Positions 48,969 to 61,088 are shown, numbered from the stretch's first letter. The stretch: DNA of 64,000 bases from Hyphomicrobiales bacterium (GCA_900465685.1 UEGR01000026.1:1-64000); one strand, 5' to 3'. The notes: a model not told the origin generated them from the sequence alone. Made by a program: numbers and translations.

Positions 48969-50369
48969 TCAGCGCCGGGACGAGACCGTAGCCGCTTTAC
49001 CAATAACGAGATCGACGCGCAAACCCCGGCCATTTGCAGGCACATCCAGCGACACTTTCACCGAAAGGCGCGCAGCAATATCCGCGACGATGGCGAGCCC
49101 TAGTCCCGTTCCTTCCTCCTGCGGGGAGCCAACACGGTAGAACCGTTGGAACACGGCTTCTCGTTGTTCCGATGGAATACCAGGTCCAGTATCACAGATC
49201 GTCAACAGCCATTCCGTTTCACTCGCTTCATGGAGCGAAACGTGAATATCGCCCTCCTCCGGCGTATATTTGGTGGCGTTTTCGATCAGGTTCTCAATAA
49301 GCAATCGTAACAGTGGTTCGTCGGTATCGACCCATGCATCTTCCATACCATCCAGGGTGATCTCGAGACGTTTCTGTCGAATGACCGGTCCCAGTTCGGC
49401 CAAAACGGACGCGGCCATGTCATAGAGATTGAACCGACTATACTGAACCTGTTGGTAGCTGACACGACCGGCCTGTAGAAGCTGTTCGATCAAACGCATT
49501 GCCTTCTCGTTGCTTTGCACGAGGCTGGCGACGATTGCCTTCCGCTCATCTTCATTATCCGATTGTTGCAACATCTGGAGCAACAACTTCAAACCCGCAT
49601 GAGGCGTTCGGAGCTGATGCGCAGCATGGTCAGCAAAACGCCGTTCGGCAGTCAGAGAGCGATCCAGCTTGCTCATCAGCTGGTTGACGGACCGTCCAAG
49701 AGGCGTGAGATCACGCGGTAATCCATCCGTTGGGATGAACGAGAGATCGTCCGATGAACGGCTGCGTATCTGATTGATGAGCCCGTAAATCGTCCGCAAT
49801 CCGCGCCGGATGCCGAACCACATCAACAATCCGATCAAGGGAACAAGGATCAGTAACGGGATGACGAGATTGAGCAAAATGTTGGAGACCAGTGTATTGC
49901 GCAGTTCGGTTTTCTCACCAACCTCAACGACAAACTGGTCCCCCGGTATCTGGAGCGTGTAAATCCGCCAGAGTTCCCCATCATAGACGACATCAGACAA
50001 ACCGCTTCCCGACAAGGGCTGTTCGGGACGAAACGCCGTTGTGGAATAGACAGCTACCCCCCCGTTCTTCCAGACCCGAAACATATGCGCATCGGCATAA
50101 TCGTCGACGTCTTCGTTCAGCGCCAGCTGATCCCCCATGGCAAAATCGAGATCCTTGAACTGACGCGCCTCATTGAAATTGTGCTTTTGCAGCGGCTTCT
50201 GCAGCAGATTCCACAGCACATTGGCATCGTTGATCAGCTGCGCATCATAGATATGATTGATTTCGCGCAGCGCGCTCTGGAAAGCGAACACGCCGATAAT
50301 AACCAGTGCGATCAGTATTGTCGGAACAACGCGGATGAACAGGCTCCACGTCAAAGTGGGCTGTTTCAT
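48969..50369 (-). CDS. Sensor histidine kinase (QseC/PmrB-like)
   Basis: A 466-residue membrane kinase. Helices lie at about 10-30 and 163-186, bounding a periplasmic sensor of about 130 residues; a HAMP-type linker follows. The phosphorylated histidine is H251 in HQLRTP, the N box is NATKYTPEEG, and G boxes are DTGPGIP and GTGLGLAI. It is coupled to the response regulator by ATGA (50366-50369). Location directly upstream of the ArnEF-like cluster suggests it senses an envelope signal and controls those genes. Confidence 0.9.
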   Translation of the reverse strand: MKQPTLTWSLFIRVVPTILIALVIIGVFAFQSALREINHIYDAQLINDANVLWNLLQKPLQKHNFNEARQFKDLDFAMGDQLALNEDVDDYADAHMFRVWKNGGVAVYSTTAFRPEQPLSGSGLSDVVYDGELWRIYTLQIPGDQFVVEVGEKTELRNTLVSNILLNLVIPLLILVPLIGLLMWFGIRRGLRTIYGLINQIRSRSSDDLSFIPTDGLPRDLTPLGRSVNQLMSKLDRSLTAERRFADHAAHQLRTPHAGLKLLLQMLQQSDNEDERKAIVASLVQSNEKAMRLIEQLLQAGRVSYQQVQYSRFNLYDMAASVLAELGPVIRQKRLEITLDGMEDAWVDTDEPLLRLLIENLIENATKYTPEEGDIHVSLHEASETEWLLTICDTGPGIPSEQREAVFQRFYRVGSPQEEGTGLGLAIVADIAARLSVKVSLDVPANGRGLRVDLVIGKAATVSSRR

Positions 50370-51022
50370 CGTTCAACCATATATCCGACACCGCGCATCG
50401 AGGTGATGAATTCCGATCCCAATTTCTTGCGCAGATTGTAGATAATCACCTCGGTCGTGTTGCTTTCAATCGCGCTTCCCGCACTGTAAAGCGCATATTC
50501 GATATCGCGCTTGGTCACATATTTACCTGCGCGTTCCATCAACAACTTCAGAAGCTGAAACTCTTTCGCGGTAACGGGAATTGGACCATCGCTTCCGCGA
50601 ACAACCATTGCCGCCGGATCAACTTCTATCGGGCCGCTTTTTAAAATACTGTCTGCACGACCATCGCGCCGTCGCATCACCGCACGCAAACGGGCGAGCA
50701 GTTCTTCCAGATCGAATGGTTTGGTGAGATAGTCGTCGGCGCCACTGTCTAACCCCTCGACCCGTTGCTGTGGCAGATCGCGAGCCGTCAATAAAAGGAT
50801 CGGTATGCTGTTGCCGGTTTGCCGGACTTTCCGCAGAACATCAATGCCACTCAGTTTCGGCAAATTAACATCGAGCACCACAATACTGTAGTCGAGCGTC
50901 GCCAAGGCCTCGACCGCCGCCTCGCCGTCCTGAACCCAATCGACGCCATAAGCATGTTTCTCAAGCACTTGAGAGAGAGAACGCCCTAATATAATGTCAT
51001 CTTCAACAAGTAAGACGCGCAA
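50366..51022 (-). CDS. Response regulator, OmpR/PhoB family
   Basis: A 218-residue regulator with a receiver domain (acidic pair in VEDD, phosphorylated D51 in VVLDVNLP, K in LTKPFD) and an OmpR-type winged helix (about 128-216, RDIEYALYSAGSAIESNTTEVIIYNLRKKLG, read in parts). It starts at a TTG codon, as no ATG or GTG is available in frame downstream of the preceding stop, with AAGG further upstream. It pairs with the kinase encoded next. A 16-base perfect palindrome lies 20 bases upstream. Confidence 0.9.
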   Translation of the reverse strand: MRVLLVEDDIILGRSLSQVLEKHAYGVDWVQDGEAAVEALATLDYSIVVLDVNLPKLSGIDVLRKVRQTGNSIPILLLTARDLPQQRVEGLDSGADDYLTKPFDLEELLARLRAVMRRRDGRADSILKSGPIEVDPAAMVVRGSDGPIPVTAKEFQLLKLLMERAGKYVTKRDIEYALYSAGSAIESNTTEVIIYNLRKKLGSEFITSMRGVGYMVER

Positions 51023-51042
51023 GATTTTAACCTTCAGCCATG

Positions 51043-51058
51043 AAGAATTCGAATTCTT
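51043..51058. promoter_or_regulatory. Perfect 16-base palindrome before the response regulator gene
   Basis: AAGAATTCGAATTCTT is fully self-complementary. It lies between the end of the peptide ABC operon (stop at 51129) and the TTG start at 51022. It could be an operator for the two-component operon or a weak terminator for the ABC genes; it is AT-rich and lacks a T-run, so an operator is more likely. Confidence 0.45.
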
Positions 51059-51128
51059 AGCCCGGCCATTCCGGCAATTTTACGACAGTTATAAGAGCTG
51101 CATTGCGAATTGGCGCGCAGTCATTAGC

Positions 51129-52107
51129 TTATCCCCTCTCAATAACGCGAATGTGCTGTCCACCGCCAATATCGATGAATTGCGTGGGCGGCGGCACCTC
51201 ATGAACATCATGTTTGCCGAAACTCTGCGGATAGAAAGCATAGCCTTCGGGTGCTTCGGGAGCGGTTCTGTCATCCAGAAGACGCCCTCCGGAAAGCTCG
51301 GTCATTGGGTCGGGAATGGCCGAAATCAATCGTCTTGTGTAAGGATGGGTTGGATTGGAGAAAATCCGATCCCAGGGACCACTTTCGACAATCTGCCCGA
51401 AATACATGACCGCCACACGGTCGCTCATATGTTCCACGACGCTCAGATCATGACTGATCATGATATAGGACAGGCCCAGCCTCTCCTTCAGCTCCAGCAA
51501 TAGATTGATGATCTGTGCACGAATGGAGACGTCGAGCGCAGAGACAGGTTCATCGAGAACAATTACCTTCGGATTGAGCAAAAGCGCCCGCGCAATCCCG
51601 ATGCGTTGACGCTGACCTCCGGAGAATTCATGCGGAAAACGTTTCGCATGCTCAGGCTTTAAACCGACGAGGCGCAAGATCTCCTCGATCCGCCCATCTA
51701 CCTCGCTGCGCGAGGCCACGCCATGAAGCCGCAACGGGGCGGCAACGGAGGTATATACCGTCTGACGCGGATTGAGCGATGCAAACGGATCCTGAAACAC
51801 CATTTGCGCCATTTGCGCGCGTTCAAGCCGCGATGGTTCGTTTCTGCCCGTGATCGGGCGACCTTCAAAGTAAATCTCGCCGCTGGTCGGTTTCTGTAAC
51901 CCCACGATCGAAAGCGCGAGGGTGGATTTACCGCAGCCGGATTCACCCACAATCGACAGGCACTCACCCTTGTTGAGCGTCAGGCTGAGATTGTTAACTG
52001 CGCGCAGCAGCTGTCTGGAACGGCTGAAGACGCCACCAGAAACAGGAAAGTAAACGCATATATCGTCAATGGTGACGAGCGGTTCCGTTGTTCGGGTCGA
52101 ATGCATG

Positions 52108-52115
<8 letters not shown>
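51129..52115 (-). CDS. Peptide ABC transporter ATP-binding protein (DppF/OppF type)
   Basis: A 328-residue ATPase: Walker A GESGCGKST, signature FSGGQRQRIGIARAL, Walker B VIVLDEP, switch in MISHDL. The C-terminal extension (about 255-328, including ALI-type oligopeptide motif SAIPDP) marks it as oligopeptide/dipeptide type. It is the last gene of the importer operon and overlaps the OppD-type gene by eight bases. Confidence 0.9.
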
Positions 52116-53084
<969 letters not shown>

Positions 53085-53088
<4 letters not shown>

Positions 53089-53906
53089 ACCTTGCGTGTC
53101 CTCATATGCGGGTCGAGCCAGTCGCGCAGGCCATCGCCGAAGAGATTGAGGCCAAGCACGGTGAGGAAGATCGCCACACCGGGGAAAATGGCTGCCCATG
53201 GCGCGTTGACGATAAGCTCGCGTGCGTCGGTCAGCATATTGCCCCAGCTTGGGTCAGGCGGACTGATGCCAAGCCCGAGATAGGAAAGTGCAGCCTCGGC
53301 GAGAATGGCGTCACCCATGCCAAGCGTACCAATGACAAGGATCGGGCCGATCATATTGGGCACGATCTGCGTGATCATGATGCGAATATCGCTATAGCCC
53401 AGCATTTTTGCAGCCTGCACATAACCCTGCTTCTTGAGTGAGAGCGTTGAGCTGCGGGCGATGCGGCATGTCCAGGACCAGTTCGTCAGACCAAGCGCCA
53501 GCAAGAGGCTGGGCAGGCCGGGACCGAGAACCGCCATGATGGCCAGCGCAAAGATCAGTGACGGGATTGCCAGCATCAGATTGGTCAAGCCGTTGACGAA
53601 ATCATCCCACCAGCCGCCGAAATAACCGGCCGAAATGCCGAAGCCAAGACCAATCACTGTGTTGATGCATTGCGAGACAATGCCGACTGTCAGCGACACC
53701 TGCGCGCCGTAAAGGATACGCGAGTAAACGTCGCGGCCTTGCGCGTCTGTCCCGAACCAGAACTGGGCGTCGGGCGGCAATTCGGCATTCATAAGATCGG
53801 CATCAAGAACCGGATGATAATGGGCCAGCAGCGGCGCAAAGACTGCCGCTGTCAGAATGATGATGCATACGAGCCCGCCGAATATGAGATTAAAACGCAG
53901 CTTCAT
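53085..53906 (-). CDS. Peptide ABC transporter permease (DppC/OppC type)
   Basis: A 273-residue permease with six helices and the family sequence FWFGTDAQGRDVYSRILYGAQ in the N-terminal periplasmic loop. The EAA loop is YVQAAKMLGYSDIRIMITQIVPN. The ATG at 53906 lies four bases after the stop of the partner permease. It forms a heterodimer with the DppB-type protein. Confidence 0.9.
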
Positions 53907-53910
53907 GGGC

Positions 53911-54846
53911 TTACTCGTGGCTGATGCGCGGGTCGATGACCGCGTAAAGAATGTCAACGATCGTGTTGATGACGAGGAACCATAAAACGATCACGAGAAT
54001 TGCGCCTTGTACAACAGGAATATCGCGCAGCGAAACGCTATCGATCAGCAAGGAGCCAAGGCCGGGCCAAGAGAAGAGCTTTTCAACGACGACGGCCTGC
54101 CCCATCATCGAGCCGAATTGCAGACCGATTGTCGTTATGATCAGCACAAGCGCGTTGCGCATCACGTGCCATTTTACGAGCCTGAAGCTATTCATGCCCT
54201 TTGAACGCGCCGTGCGAATGAAATCAGCGCCCATCACTTCCAGCACTGCAGCGCGCGTTGTTCGCGCCAGCAGAGCCAAGGGTGCTACACCCAAAGTCAG
54301 CGCGGGCAGAATGATATTACGTATGCCGCCGTCGCCATAACCGAAACTGGGCAACCAGCCGAGCGTTAGCGCAAACAGATACATCGCCAGCAGGCCAAGC
54401 CAGAATTGCGGCATTGAAAGCCCGGAAACCGCACCGATCATCGTCGTGCTATCAAGAATGCTTCCGGGCTTGAGTGCGGCGAGAAACCCCAGCGGCACGC
54501 CGATCAAAATCGCAAATCCCATTGCTGCGAAGGCAAGTTTCAAGGTCGGCCACATGCGCTCCTGAATGAGCGTAACGACCGGCTGTCTTGAGCGATAGGA
54601 CGTGCCGAGATCGAATTTAGCCAGCTGAACGAGATAGTTGCCGAAACGCACGTGAACGGGTTTGTCGAGGCCGAATTCCTGCGTGATCTTTTCGACCAGT
54701 TTCGGGTCGCTCATGCCTTTGCCGCTGGCAACAAGACCGGTCGCGATGCTGCCGGGAACAACGCTGAATATGACGAAAACCAGCAATGACACCGCCAGAA
54801 CTGTCGGGATCATCTGCAAGACGCGGCGCACAATGAAATAGAGCAC
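53911..54846 (-). CDS. Peptide ABC transporter permease (DppB/OppB type)
   Basis: A 311-residue permease with six helices. The N-terminal RVLQMIPTVLAVSLLVFVIF segment and the EAA loop DFIRTARSKGMNSFRLVKWHVMRN are typical of DppB. It follows the binding-protein gene after a hairpin and sits four bases before the DppC-type gene. Confidence 0.9.
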   Translation of the reverse strand: MLYFIVRRVLQMIPTVLAVSLLVFVIFSVVPGSIATGLVASGKGMSDPKLVEKITQEFGLDKPVHVRFGNYLVQLAKFDLGTSYRSRQPVVTLIQERMWPTLKLAFAAMGFAILIGVPLGFLAALKPGSILDSTTMIGAVSGLSMPQFWLGLLAMYLFALTLGWLPSFGYGDGGIRNIILPALTLGVAPLALLARTTRAAVLEVMGADFIRTARSKGMNSFRLVKWHVMRNALVLIITTIGLQFGSMMGQAVVVEKLFSWPGLGSLLIDSVSLRDIPVVQGAILVIVLWFLVINTIVDILYAVIDPRISHE

Positions 54847-54897
54847 GCAGTCCTCCTTTCGGATCAGCGACGAAACGCTGGAGCAAAGGGGATATGT

Positions 54898-54921
54898 GGC
54901 CCGCTCGTAAACGAGCGGGCC
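54898..54921 (-). terminator. Intercistronic hairpin after the peptide-binding protein gene
   Basis: A 10-bp perfect stem GGCCCGCTCG/CGAGCGGGCC (54898-54907, 54912-54921) with a 4-base loop lies 18 bases after the binding-protein stop on the - strand, before the permease gene. There is no T-run; it probably stabilises the binding-protein mRNA. Confidence 0.62.
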
Positions 54922-54939
54922 GATCCATGTGAACCGGAA

Positions 54940-56535
54940 TTAGCGACCGGACGGAACCGTGTCGTCGACCCACAGCTTTTCATATGACTGAACAGCAATT
55001 TCCGCCGCATTCGGTTGCAGACCATGCAGCCATGGCTGATGCGCAAGGACGGCCTTGTTGTAGTTGAAGAACCAGACCGGCGCTTCTTCCTGCAACAGAT
55101 TATTGGCCTTCTTCAGAAGTTCATTCTTCTCTTCTTCAGTCTTGGCGGCCTTCGCAGCATCGACAATCTTGTCGAATTCCGCATTGGAGAACTTCTGATA
55201 GTTACAGGCCGACTGCGGCGTCTTGGAATAGAAACACTGCATCGCGGTCAGTGCATCCGGGCCACTTTCCAGTGACCACATATAGGCCTGGAAATTACCC
55301 GCCGGGACGACATCTGCAAGCACCGATGCTTCGACAGGCTTTGCCTTCACCTTGATGCCAACTTTTGCCAGCATCGGGATGATTGCCTGAACAATGGTCA
55401 AACCCCAGCTTTCGTTTTGCGTTGCAGTCAGCTCGAACTCAAAACCATCCGGATAACCGGCCTCTGCGAGCAGGGCCTTGGCCTTTTCAGGGTCATAAGG
55501 ATAGGGCTTCGCATCCTTGTCAAATGCAGGCGACGAGTTCGGAAGCCAGCCGACGGCACGATAAGCCTTGTCCTTGACGAGACGCTTGATGATCAGATCG
55601 CTGTCAATGGCGTAGTTGATCGCCTGACGAACACGCTTATCCTGAAACGGCTTGAAATCGGGATTGAAGCCGACTGCGCGCGTATAGGCCTCGGCCACTT
55701 CCAGCATATTCTTCGCGAGTTCCGGGTCCGCGCGATAGGTGCTGTATTGTGCTGGTCCGAGCACCGCCACGTCGATTTCCTTGTTGCGGAAAGCAACGTC
55801 ACGTGCAGCCGCATCACCCATAATCATAATATTGATCTTGTCGGCATAGGGTTTACCCTTGTCGTAGTACTTATCCCACTTCTCAACCGTCAGGCGGGAT
55901 CCGGGGACATATTCAGCGAATTTGTAAGGTCCAAGCCCGATCGGGTGACGCTGAAACTCCTCGCTGTCGCCCTGTCCGGCCGGATAAATCGCCGTGTTGT
56001 TGTACATAAACTGATAGCCGGGATCGATTGGCTGCTTGAGCGTGATTTCCAGCGTATGATCGTCAATCTTTTTCAGGCCCGAGATTTCCTTGGCCTTGCC
56101 CTGCGCATATTCGTCCGCGCCCTTGATTTCAGCAATGTAACGCGCCGGAGGCATGGCCTTCTTCGGGTCCATCATCCGGGTATAGCTCCAGATGATATCG
56201 TCTGCCGTCAGCGGCTTGCCGTCATGGAAGAATGCATCCTGACGCAGCTTATAGGTATAGACGAGTTTATCGTCCGAAACGCTTACATCTGTTGCCAGGC
56301 CCAATACGGGTTTGTTCTGATTTGCATCCCAATCATAAAGTGAACGATGGATAGCTTTGGCGTAAAATTCATCCTGTGTTGCAGGCGAGGACTGGATATC
56401 CAGCGTCGAGAAACTGTCGCCATATGGCGCGACAAAGTTGATGACACCGCCAGAGCGCGGCGCGTCATCGGCAAAAGCCGCAGTTCCCGACAGCAATGCG
56501 ACGGACACCGCCGCAAGCAACGCAAATTTCCTCAT
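54940..56535 (-). CDS. ABC transporter substrate-binding protein, family 5 (peptide type)
   Basis: A 531-residue periplasmic binding protein with a Sec signal (1-22, ending AAFAD). It matches the DppA/OppA (SBP_bac_5) family: KLVYTYKLRQDAFFHDGKPLTADDI, then the RQAINYAID segment and a C-terminal EEAPVWFFNYN. The ATG at 56535 is chosen because GGGGAAG precedes it; the frame extends further upstream without a site. The neighbour is a YtcJ-like amidohydrolase, so the ligand may be a peptide-like or N-acylated compound. Confidence 0.88.
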   Translation of the reverse strand: MRKFALLAAVSVALLSGTAAFADDAPRSGGVINFVAPYGDSFSTLDIQSSPATQDEFYAKAIHRSLYDWDANQNKPVLGLATDVSVSDDKLVYTYKLRQDAFFHDGKPLTADDIIWSYTRMMDPKKAMPPARYIAEIKGADEYAQGKAKEISGLKKIDDHTLEITLKQPIDPGYQFMYNNTAIYPAGQGDSEEFQRHPIGLGPYKFAEYVPGSRLTVEKWDKYYDKGKPYADKINIMIMGDAAARDVAFRNKEIDVAVLGPAQYSTYRADPELAKNMLEVAEAYTRAVGFNPDFKPFQDKRVRQAINYAIDSDLIIKRLVKDKAYRAVGWLPNSSPAFDKDAKPYPYDPEKAKALLAEAGYPDGFEFELTATQNESWGLTIVQAIIPMLAKVGIKVKAKPVEASVLADVVPAGNFQAYMWSLESGPDALTAMQCFYSKTPQSACNYQKFSNAEFDKIVDAAKAAKTEEEKNELLKKANNLLQEEAPVWFFNYNKAVLAHQPWLHGLQPNAAEIAVQSYEKLWVDDTVPSGR

Positions 56536-56580
56536 GATCTTCCCCTTTTGTTTTTTGTAGACCCGATGAATGAACGTATT

Positions 56581-56610
56581 CAGGCAGCGCAACCGAAGCG
56601 TCGCTGCCTG
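56581..56610. other. Intercistronic hairpin after the amidohydrolase gene
   Basis: A 9-bp perfect stem (CAGGCAGCG 56581-56589, complement 56602-56610) with a 12-base loop lies six bases after the amidohydrolase stop, upstream of the binding-protein gene. No T-run; possible mRNA processing or partial termination site. Confidence 0.45.
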
Positions 56611-56616
56611 TTCTCC

Positions 56617-58248
56617 CTATGAACGTTCGAACACCACGTCGCCTTCGCGAATGGTGAGCATGCAATGCGTATCGTTGAGAATTTCCTCCGGCTTTGCCGT
56701 GAGCATGTTGCGCGAGAAAACCGCAATATCCGCCGCCTGTCCCGCAACCAGCTTGCCTTTGACGTTTTCAAGCTTCTGCGAAAAGGCGCCATATTCGGTG
56801 TAGACCTGAAGAGCCTCTTCAATGGTCACGCGTTCGCGTGCATCCATGACCGTGCCCTTACCCGTTTCGCGCGTTAGCATCGAATAGATGTTGGGATAAG
56901 GATTTGGATGGCAGACCGGCGCATCGCTTCCCGTCGCCGGTTTAAAGCCAAGGTCTTTCCACGTCTTGAGCGGGTAGCTTGAAAGCGCCCTCTCCTCACC
57001 CAGAACGGAAATATAGGCATCACCAAAATCATAGATGAAGACTTGCTGCGGGCATGGATAAATACCGGCTTTCTTCATACGCTCGTGCTGTTCTGGCGTC
57101 GAAAACCCGCAATGTTCAATACGATGACGGCGGTTCGGGTCGGGATAGGCGGCAAGCGCTTTCTCATAAGCGGTGATGAGCTGCCCGATAGCCGCATCGC
57201 CGATGGCGTGGCAGGCCAGCTGATATCCCTTCTTATGGGTATCCAGCACCAGTGCTTCCAATTCCGCAGTCGGCAAAATCTGCACGCCAATATTGTTGTC
57301 ATCACCGAGATAGGGCTTGCTCATCCAGGCGGTGCGACCGCCAGCAGAACCATCGAGGAATATCTTGACCGCGCCAACGGTCAACATGTCATTGCCGACA
57401 CCAGAGACCAGTCCGGCTTCGTAGCATTTTTCAACGATTGAAGAGCCCGGGTCACCCAGCAGAACCAGCCATGTGCGTACCGGCAGCCGCTTTTGCAGCT
57501 TTGCAATATTGTAGGCGCGAATTTCGTCAAAGCCTGCAACCTGACCGACCGCCGCATCCATGACGCTTGTAATGCCATAGGAAAGCAGCAGATTGCCTGC
57601 AGCCTCGATGGCTTCGATCATTTCTTCTGTGGTCGCAGTCGGGATGGCCTTGCGAACTGCGCCTTGTGCGTTTTCGGCAACCATACCGGTGAGAACACCG
57701 TTCTGCTGCTCAATCAGACCGCCGTCCGGCACAGGTGATTTTTCGTCGATACCGGCCAGCTCAAAAGCCTTCGAATTGAAGATCGACACGTGGCCACAGG
57801 CACGCACCAGCATGACAGGATGGTCTGGCGCAACCGCATCGAGTTCCGATTTATGGGGGTGGCGGCCAACATCAAGTTTGGTCTGATCGTAACCACGCGC
57901 CTTGATCCATGTGCCAGGGGGAACCGTCGCCGCCTTTTCACGGATTGCGCTGAGCAGGCTTTCAAGCGTGGGTGCGGCGTGGGCGGTTGCGTCAAGCCAT
58001 TTAAGCGTAAGCCCGACCGATATGAGATGGAGGTGAGAATCGTTCAATCCCGGTGTGGCGCAACGACCTTTCAGATCGATCAGCCGTGTCTTGTCGCCCT
58101 TAAGGCCCCAGAGCTGATCTTTAGTACCCGTGGCAAGCACCTTGCCTTGCCAGATTGCCAGGGCTTCAACTGTGCCCTCTTCATATCCACACCAGATCGT
58201 GCCGTTATAAATTATGGTATCAGCACGCATTTCGGGCATTACAGACAT
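56617..58248 (-). CDS. YtcJ-like metal-dependent amidohydrolase
   Basis: A 543-residue amidohydrolase of the YtcJ/N-substituted formamide deformylase group. The metal motif H-x-H lies in LNDSHLHLI, further ligands are the His of CHAIGDAAI, the His in RIEHCGF and the Asp of GSDAPVCHPNP; a carboxylated lysine is not obvious. The start at 58248 follows GGGAGGGG. It is the first gene of a leftward operon with a peptide-type importer, suggesting hydrolysis of an imported amide. Substrate unknown. Confidence 0.85.
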   Translation of the reverse strand: MSVMPEMRADTIIYNGTIWCGYEEGTVEALAIWQGKVLATGTKDQLWGLKGDKTRLIDLKGRCATPGLNDSHLHLISVGLTLKWLDATAHAAPTLESLLSAIREKAATVPPGTWIKARGYDQTKLDVGRHPHKSELDAVAPDHPVMLVRACGHVSIFNSKAFELAGIDEKSPVPDGGLIEQQNGVLTGMVAENAQGAVRKAIPTATTEEMIEAIEAAGNLLLSYGITSVMDAAVGQVAGFDEIRAYNIAKLQKRLPVRTWLVLLGDPGSSIVEKCYEAGLVSGVGNDMLTVGAVKIFLDGSAGGRTAWMSKPYLGDDNNIGVQILPTAELEALVLDTHKKGYQLACHAIGDAAIGQLITAYEKALAAYPDPNRRHRIEHCGFSTPEQHERMKKAGIYPCPQQVFIYDFGDAYISVLGEERALSSYPLKTWKDLGFKPATGSDAPVCHPNPYPNIYSMLTRETGKGTVMDARERVTIEEALQVYTEYGAFSQKLENVKGKLVAGQAADIAVFSRNMLTAKPEEILNDTHCMLTIREGDVVFERS

Positions 58249-58565
58249 TCAGCGATCCCCTCCCTAAGTTACCGCTTTCATAGAACTATTGAGCAGAGTT
58301 CCACTGATGTATCAACCGTTCAAGCCGTGGATTTGACAAATTTTTTGGGAGCAACTTGAGCAAAGTGACGAACTTGCCGACGGTTTGCCGAAACCGACGA
58401 TAAGCGCAATTGTCCAGCCCGGCGAGACTGAAAGCCGGCTAAGAGCGATACACAATTTGAACGGGAATAACGACTGCGCTTCAAGAGCAATAGCGGCCGC
58501 GGATCATCAGACGCGCTGAATAGTTGAAGGCGGAGCCATATGGCCCCGCCGTCTTTTTATAAGGA
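58249..58565. other. Intergenic region between amidohydrolase and gdhA
   Basis: This 317-base gap holds the promoter side of the leftward amidohydrolase operon, with TTGAAC-like and TTGACA-like hexamers but no convincing -10, and at its right end the gdhA terminator hairpin. The middle (about 58340-58510) shows no coding frame, repeat or RNA structure that I can support. Confidence 0.5.
58529..58550. terminator. Terminator hairpin downstream of gdhA
   Basis: GGCGGAGCCA-TA-TGGCCCCGCC forms a 10-bp stem with a single A-C mismatch. It lies 15 bases past the gdhA stop on the - strand. The T-run (GTCTTTTTAT) is on the + strand side, so it may be bidirectional. Confidence 0.55.
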
Positions 58566-59960
<1,395 letters not shown>

Positions 59961-60073
59961 CTAGAATAAAATTTGACCAATTTGAATAAGTATTAAGCAT
60001 TAATTGTGCGAAAGGAACGGAAACGCTCACTTTTAAAGCACGGCCGTCCCGAAATGGTATCGTCAGACAACGT

Positions 60074-60085
60074 ATAGCGCGCTAT
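60074..60085. other. Small palindrome upstream of gdhA
   Basis: ATAGCGCGCTAT is a perfect 12-base palindrome about 125 bases upstream of the gdhA start, in the 279-base gap between gdhA and the LysR gene. It could be an operator, but a single short site has little weight. Confidence 0.25.
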
Positions 60086-60227
60086 CGATCAAGATCACGA
60101 TACCTAAAATTGCAATATTTCCTGAGGCTTGATTAAAAAATAGCCAGCTGAATAATGCCGAAGGGATTATTTCAGTATCGTGGAAGCGAGACCAAGCTCC
60201 CTCCATCAGCAGGATGCATGACTGGGC

Positions 60228-61088
60228 CTAGCGTCCACTGCCGAGACTCGTCGTGATATGATGCATGAATGCCTGCGTTGCGGCTGACACTTCAGAACTT
60301 GGGAGAGCCAGTTTCATTCCAAGCAGTGGCAATGAAGGCATCGGTTCGCGCACGATATGCAAATCCGGTGGCACCGCATTCTTGGTCATCACACTTATGG
60401 CAAGCCCCGAGCGCGTCACCGCGATCAGGCCGGCAATACTGTTACTGGCGTAAGAGATACTATATTGCAGCCCGGCTTTCGTCATGGCGTCACAGGCAGC
60501 GCGGTGATCCATCGCGTTGGAAGCTGGTAGTGCAAGCGGTATTCTGTCACCAAACTCATGCTCTTCAAGCGTCGCTTTAGCGCCTACCCAGACCATCGCC
60601 TCGGTTCGTATGATATCTTGGGCGTCATTCGGGTTGAGTGTCGAGATCAAAGCAAGATCGACTTGCCCTGAATGCAGCAAGCCACGCAATTCGACTGTCG
60701 GGGCAGCGACAACCTTGATGTCGACATTGCCGTGATTGGTGCCAAAACTTCTGAAAATCTTTGGAAAAAAAGCCAGCAGATAGTCTTCCGGGCAGCCAAA
60801 GACGATGGACCCCTTCAGACCATGATCCGAGAAAGCCGCTAGCGCTTCATCATGTGCTTTCAGAATACGCTCGGCATAGGTGAGAAACTTTTCGCCAGCG
60901 CTCGTCAACCGAACACCACTTCCGCTGCGGTGCATAAGCGTTTGCCCAAGCGCCTCTTCAAGCCGCTGCATCTGCATGGTCACAGCCGATTGTGTACGCC
61001 CAACCTGAAGTGCGGTCGTGCTGAGTGAGCCGGTTTGTGCGGCGCGAACAAATGTCTGCAACAAACGAGGGTCCAAGGACGCCTGCAT
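60228..61088 (-). CDS. dgdR: LysR family regulator, DgdR-like
   Basis: A 286-residue LysR-type regulator. The N-terminal helix-turn-helix is at about 4-62 (LLQTFVRAAQTGSLSTTALQVGRTQSAVTMQMQRLEEALG, read in parts) and the effector domain at 90-285. It is divergent from dialkylglycine decarboxylase with a 94-base spacer, the arrangement of dgdR and dgdA, where DgdR represses dgdA until its substrate amino acid is present. Named by position as well as family; the effector is not proven. Confidence 0.8.
   Translation of the reverse strand: MQASLDPRLLQTFVRAAQTGSLSTTALQVGRTQSAVTMQMQRLEEALGQTLMHRSGSGVRLTSAGEKFLTYAERILKAHDEALAAFSDHGLKGSIVFGCPEDYLLAFFPKIFRSFGTNHGNVDIKVVAAPTVELRGLLHSGQVDLALISTLNPNDAQDIIRTEAMVWVGAKATLEEHEFGDRIPLALPASNAMDHRAACDAMTKAGLQYSISYASNSIAGLIAVTRSGLAISVMTKNAVPPDLHIVREPMPSLPLLGMKLALPSSEVSAATQAFMHHITTSLGSGR

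Noticed and set aside
51043-51058. PmrA-type box for the response regulator
   Set aside because: The site is a palindrome of AAGAATTC halves, not the spaced direct repeat expected for that regulator class.
55417-56343. Rightward open frame of 308 codons opposite the peptide-binding protein
   Set aside because: Antisense of a clear family 5 binding protein; no start signal.
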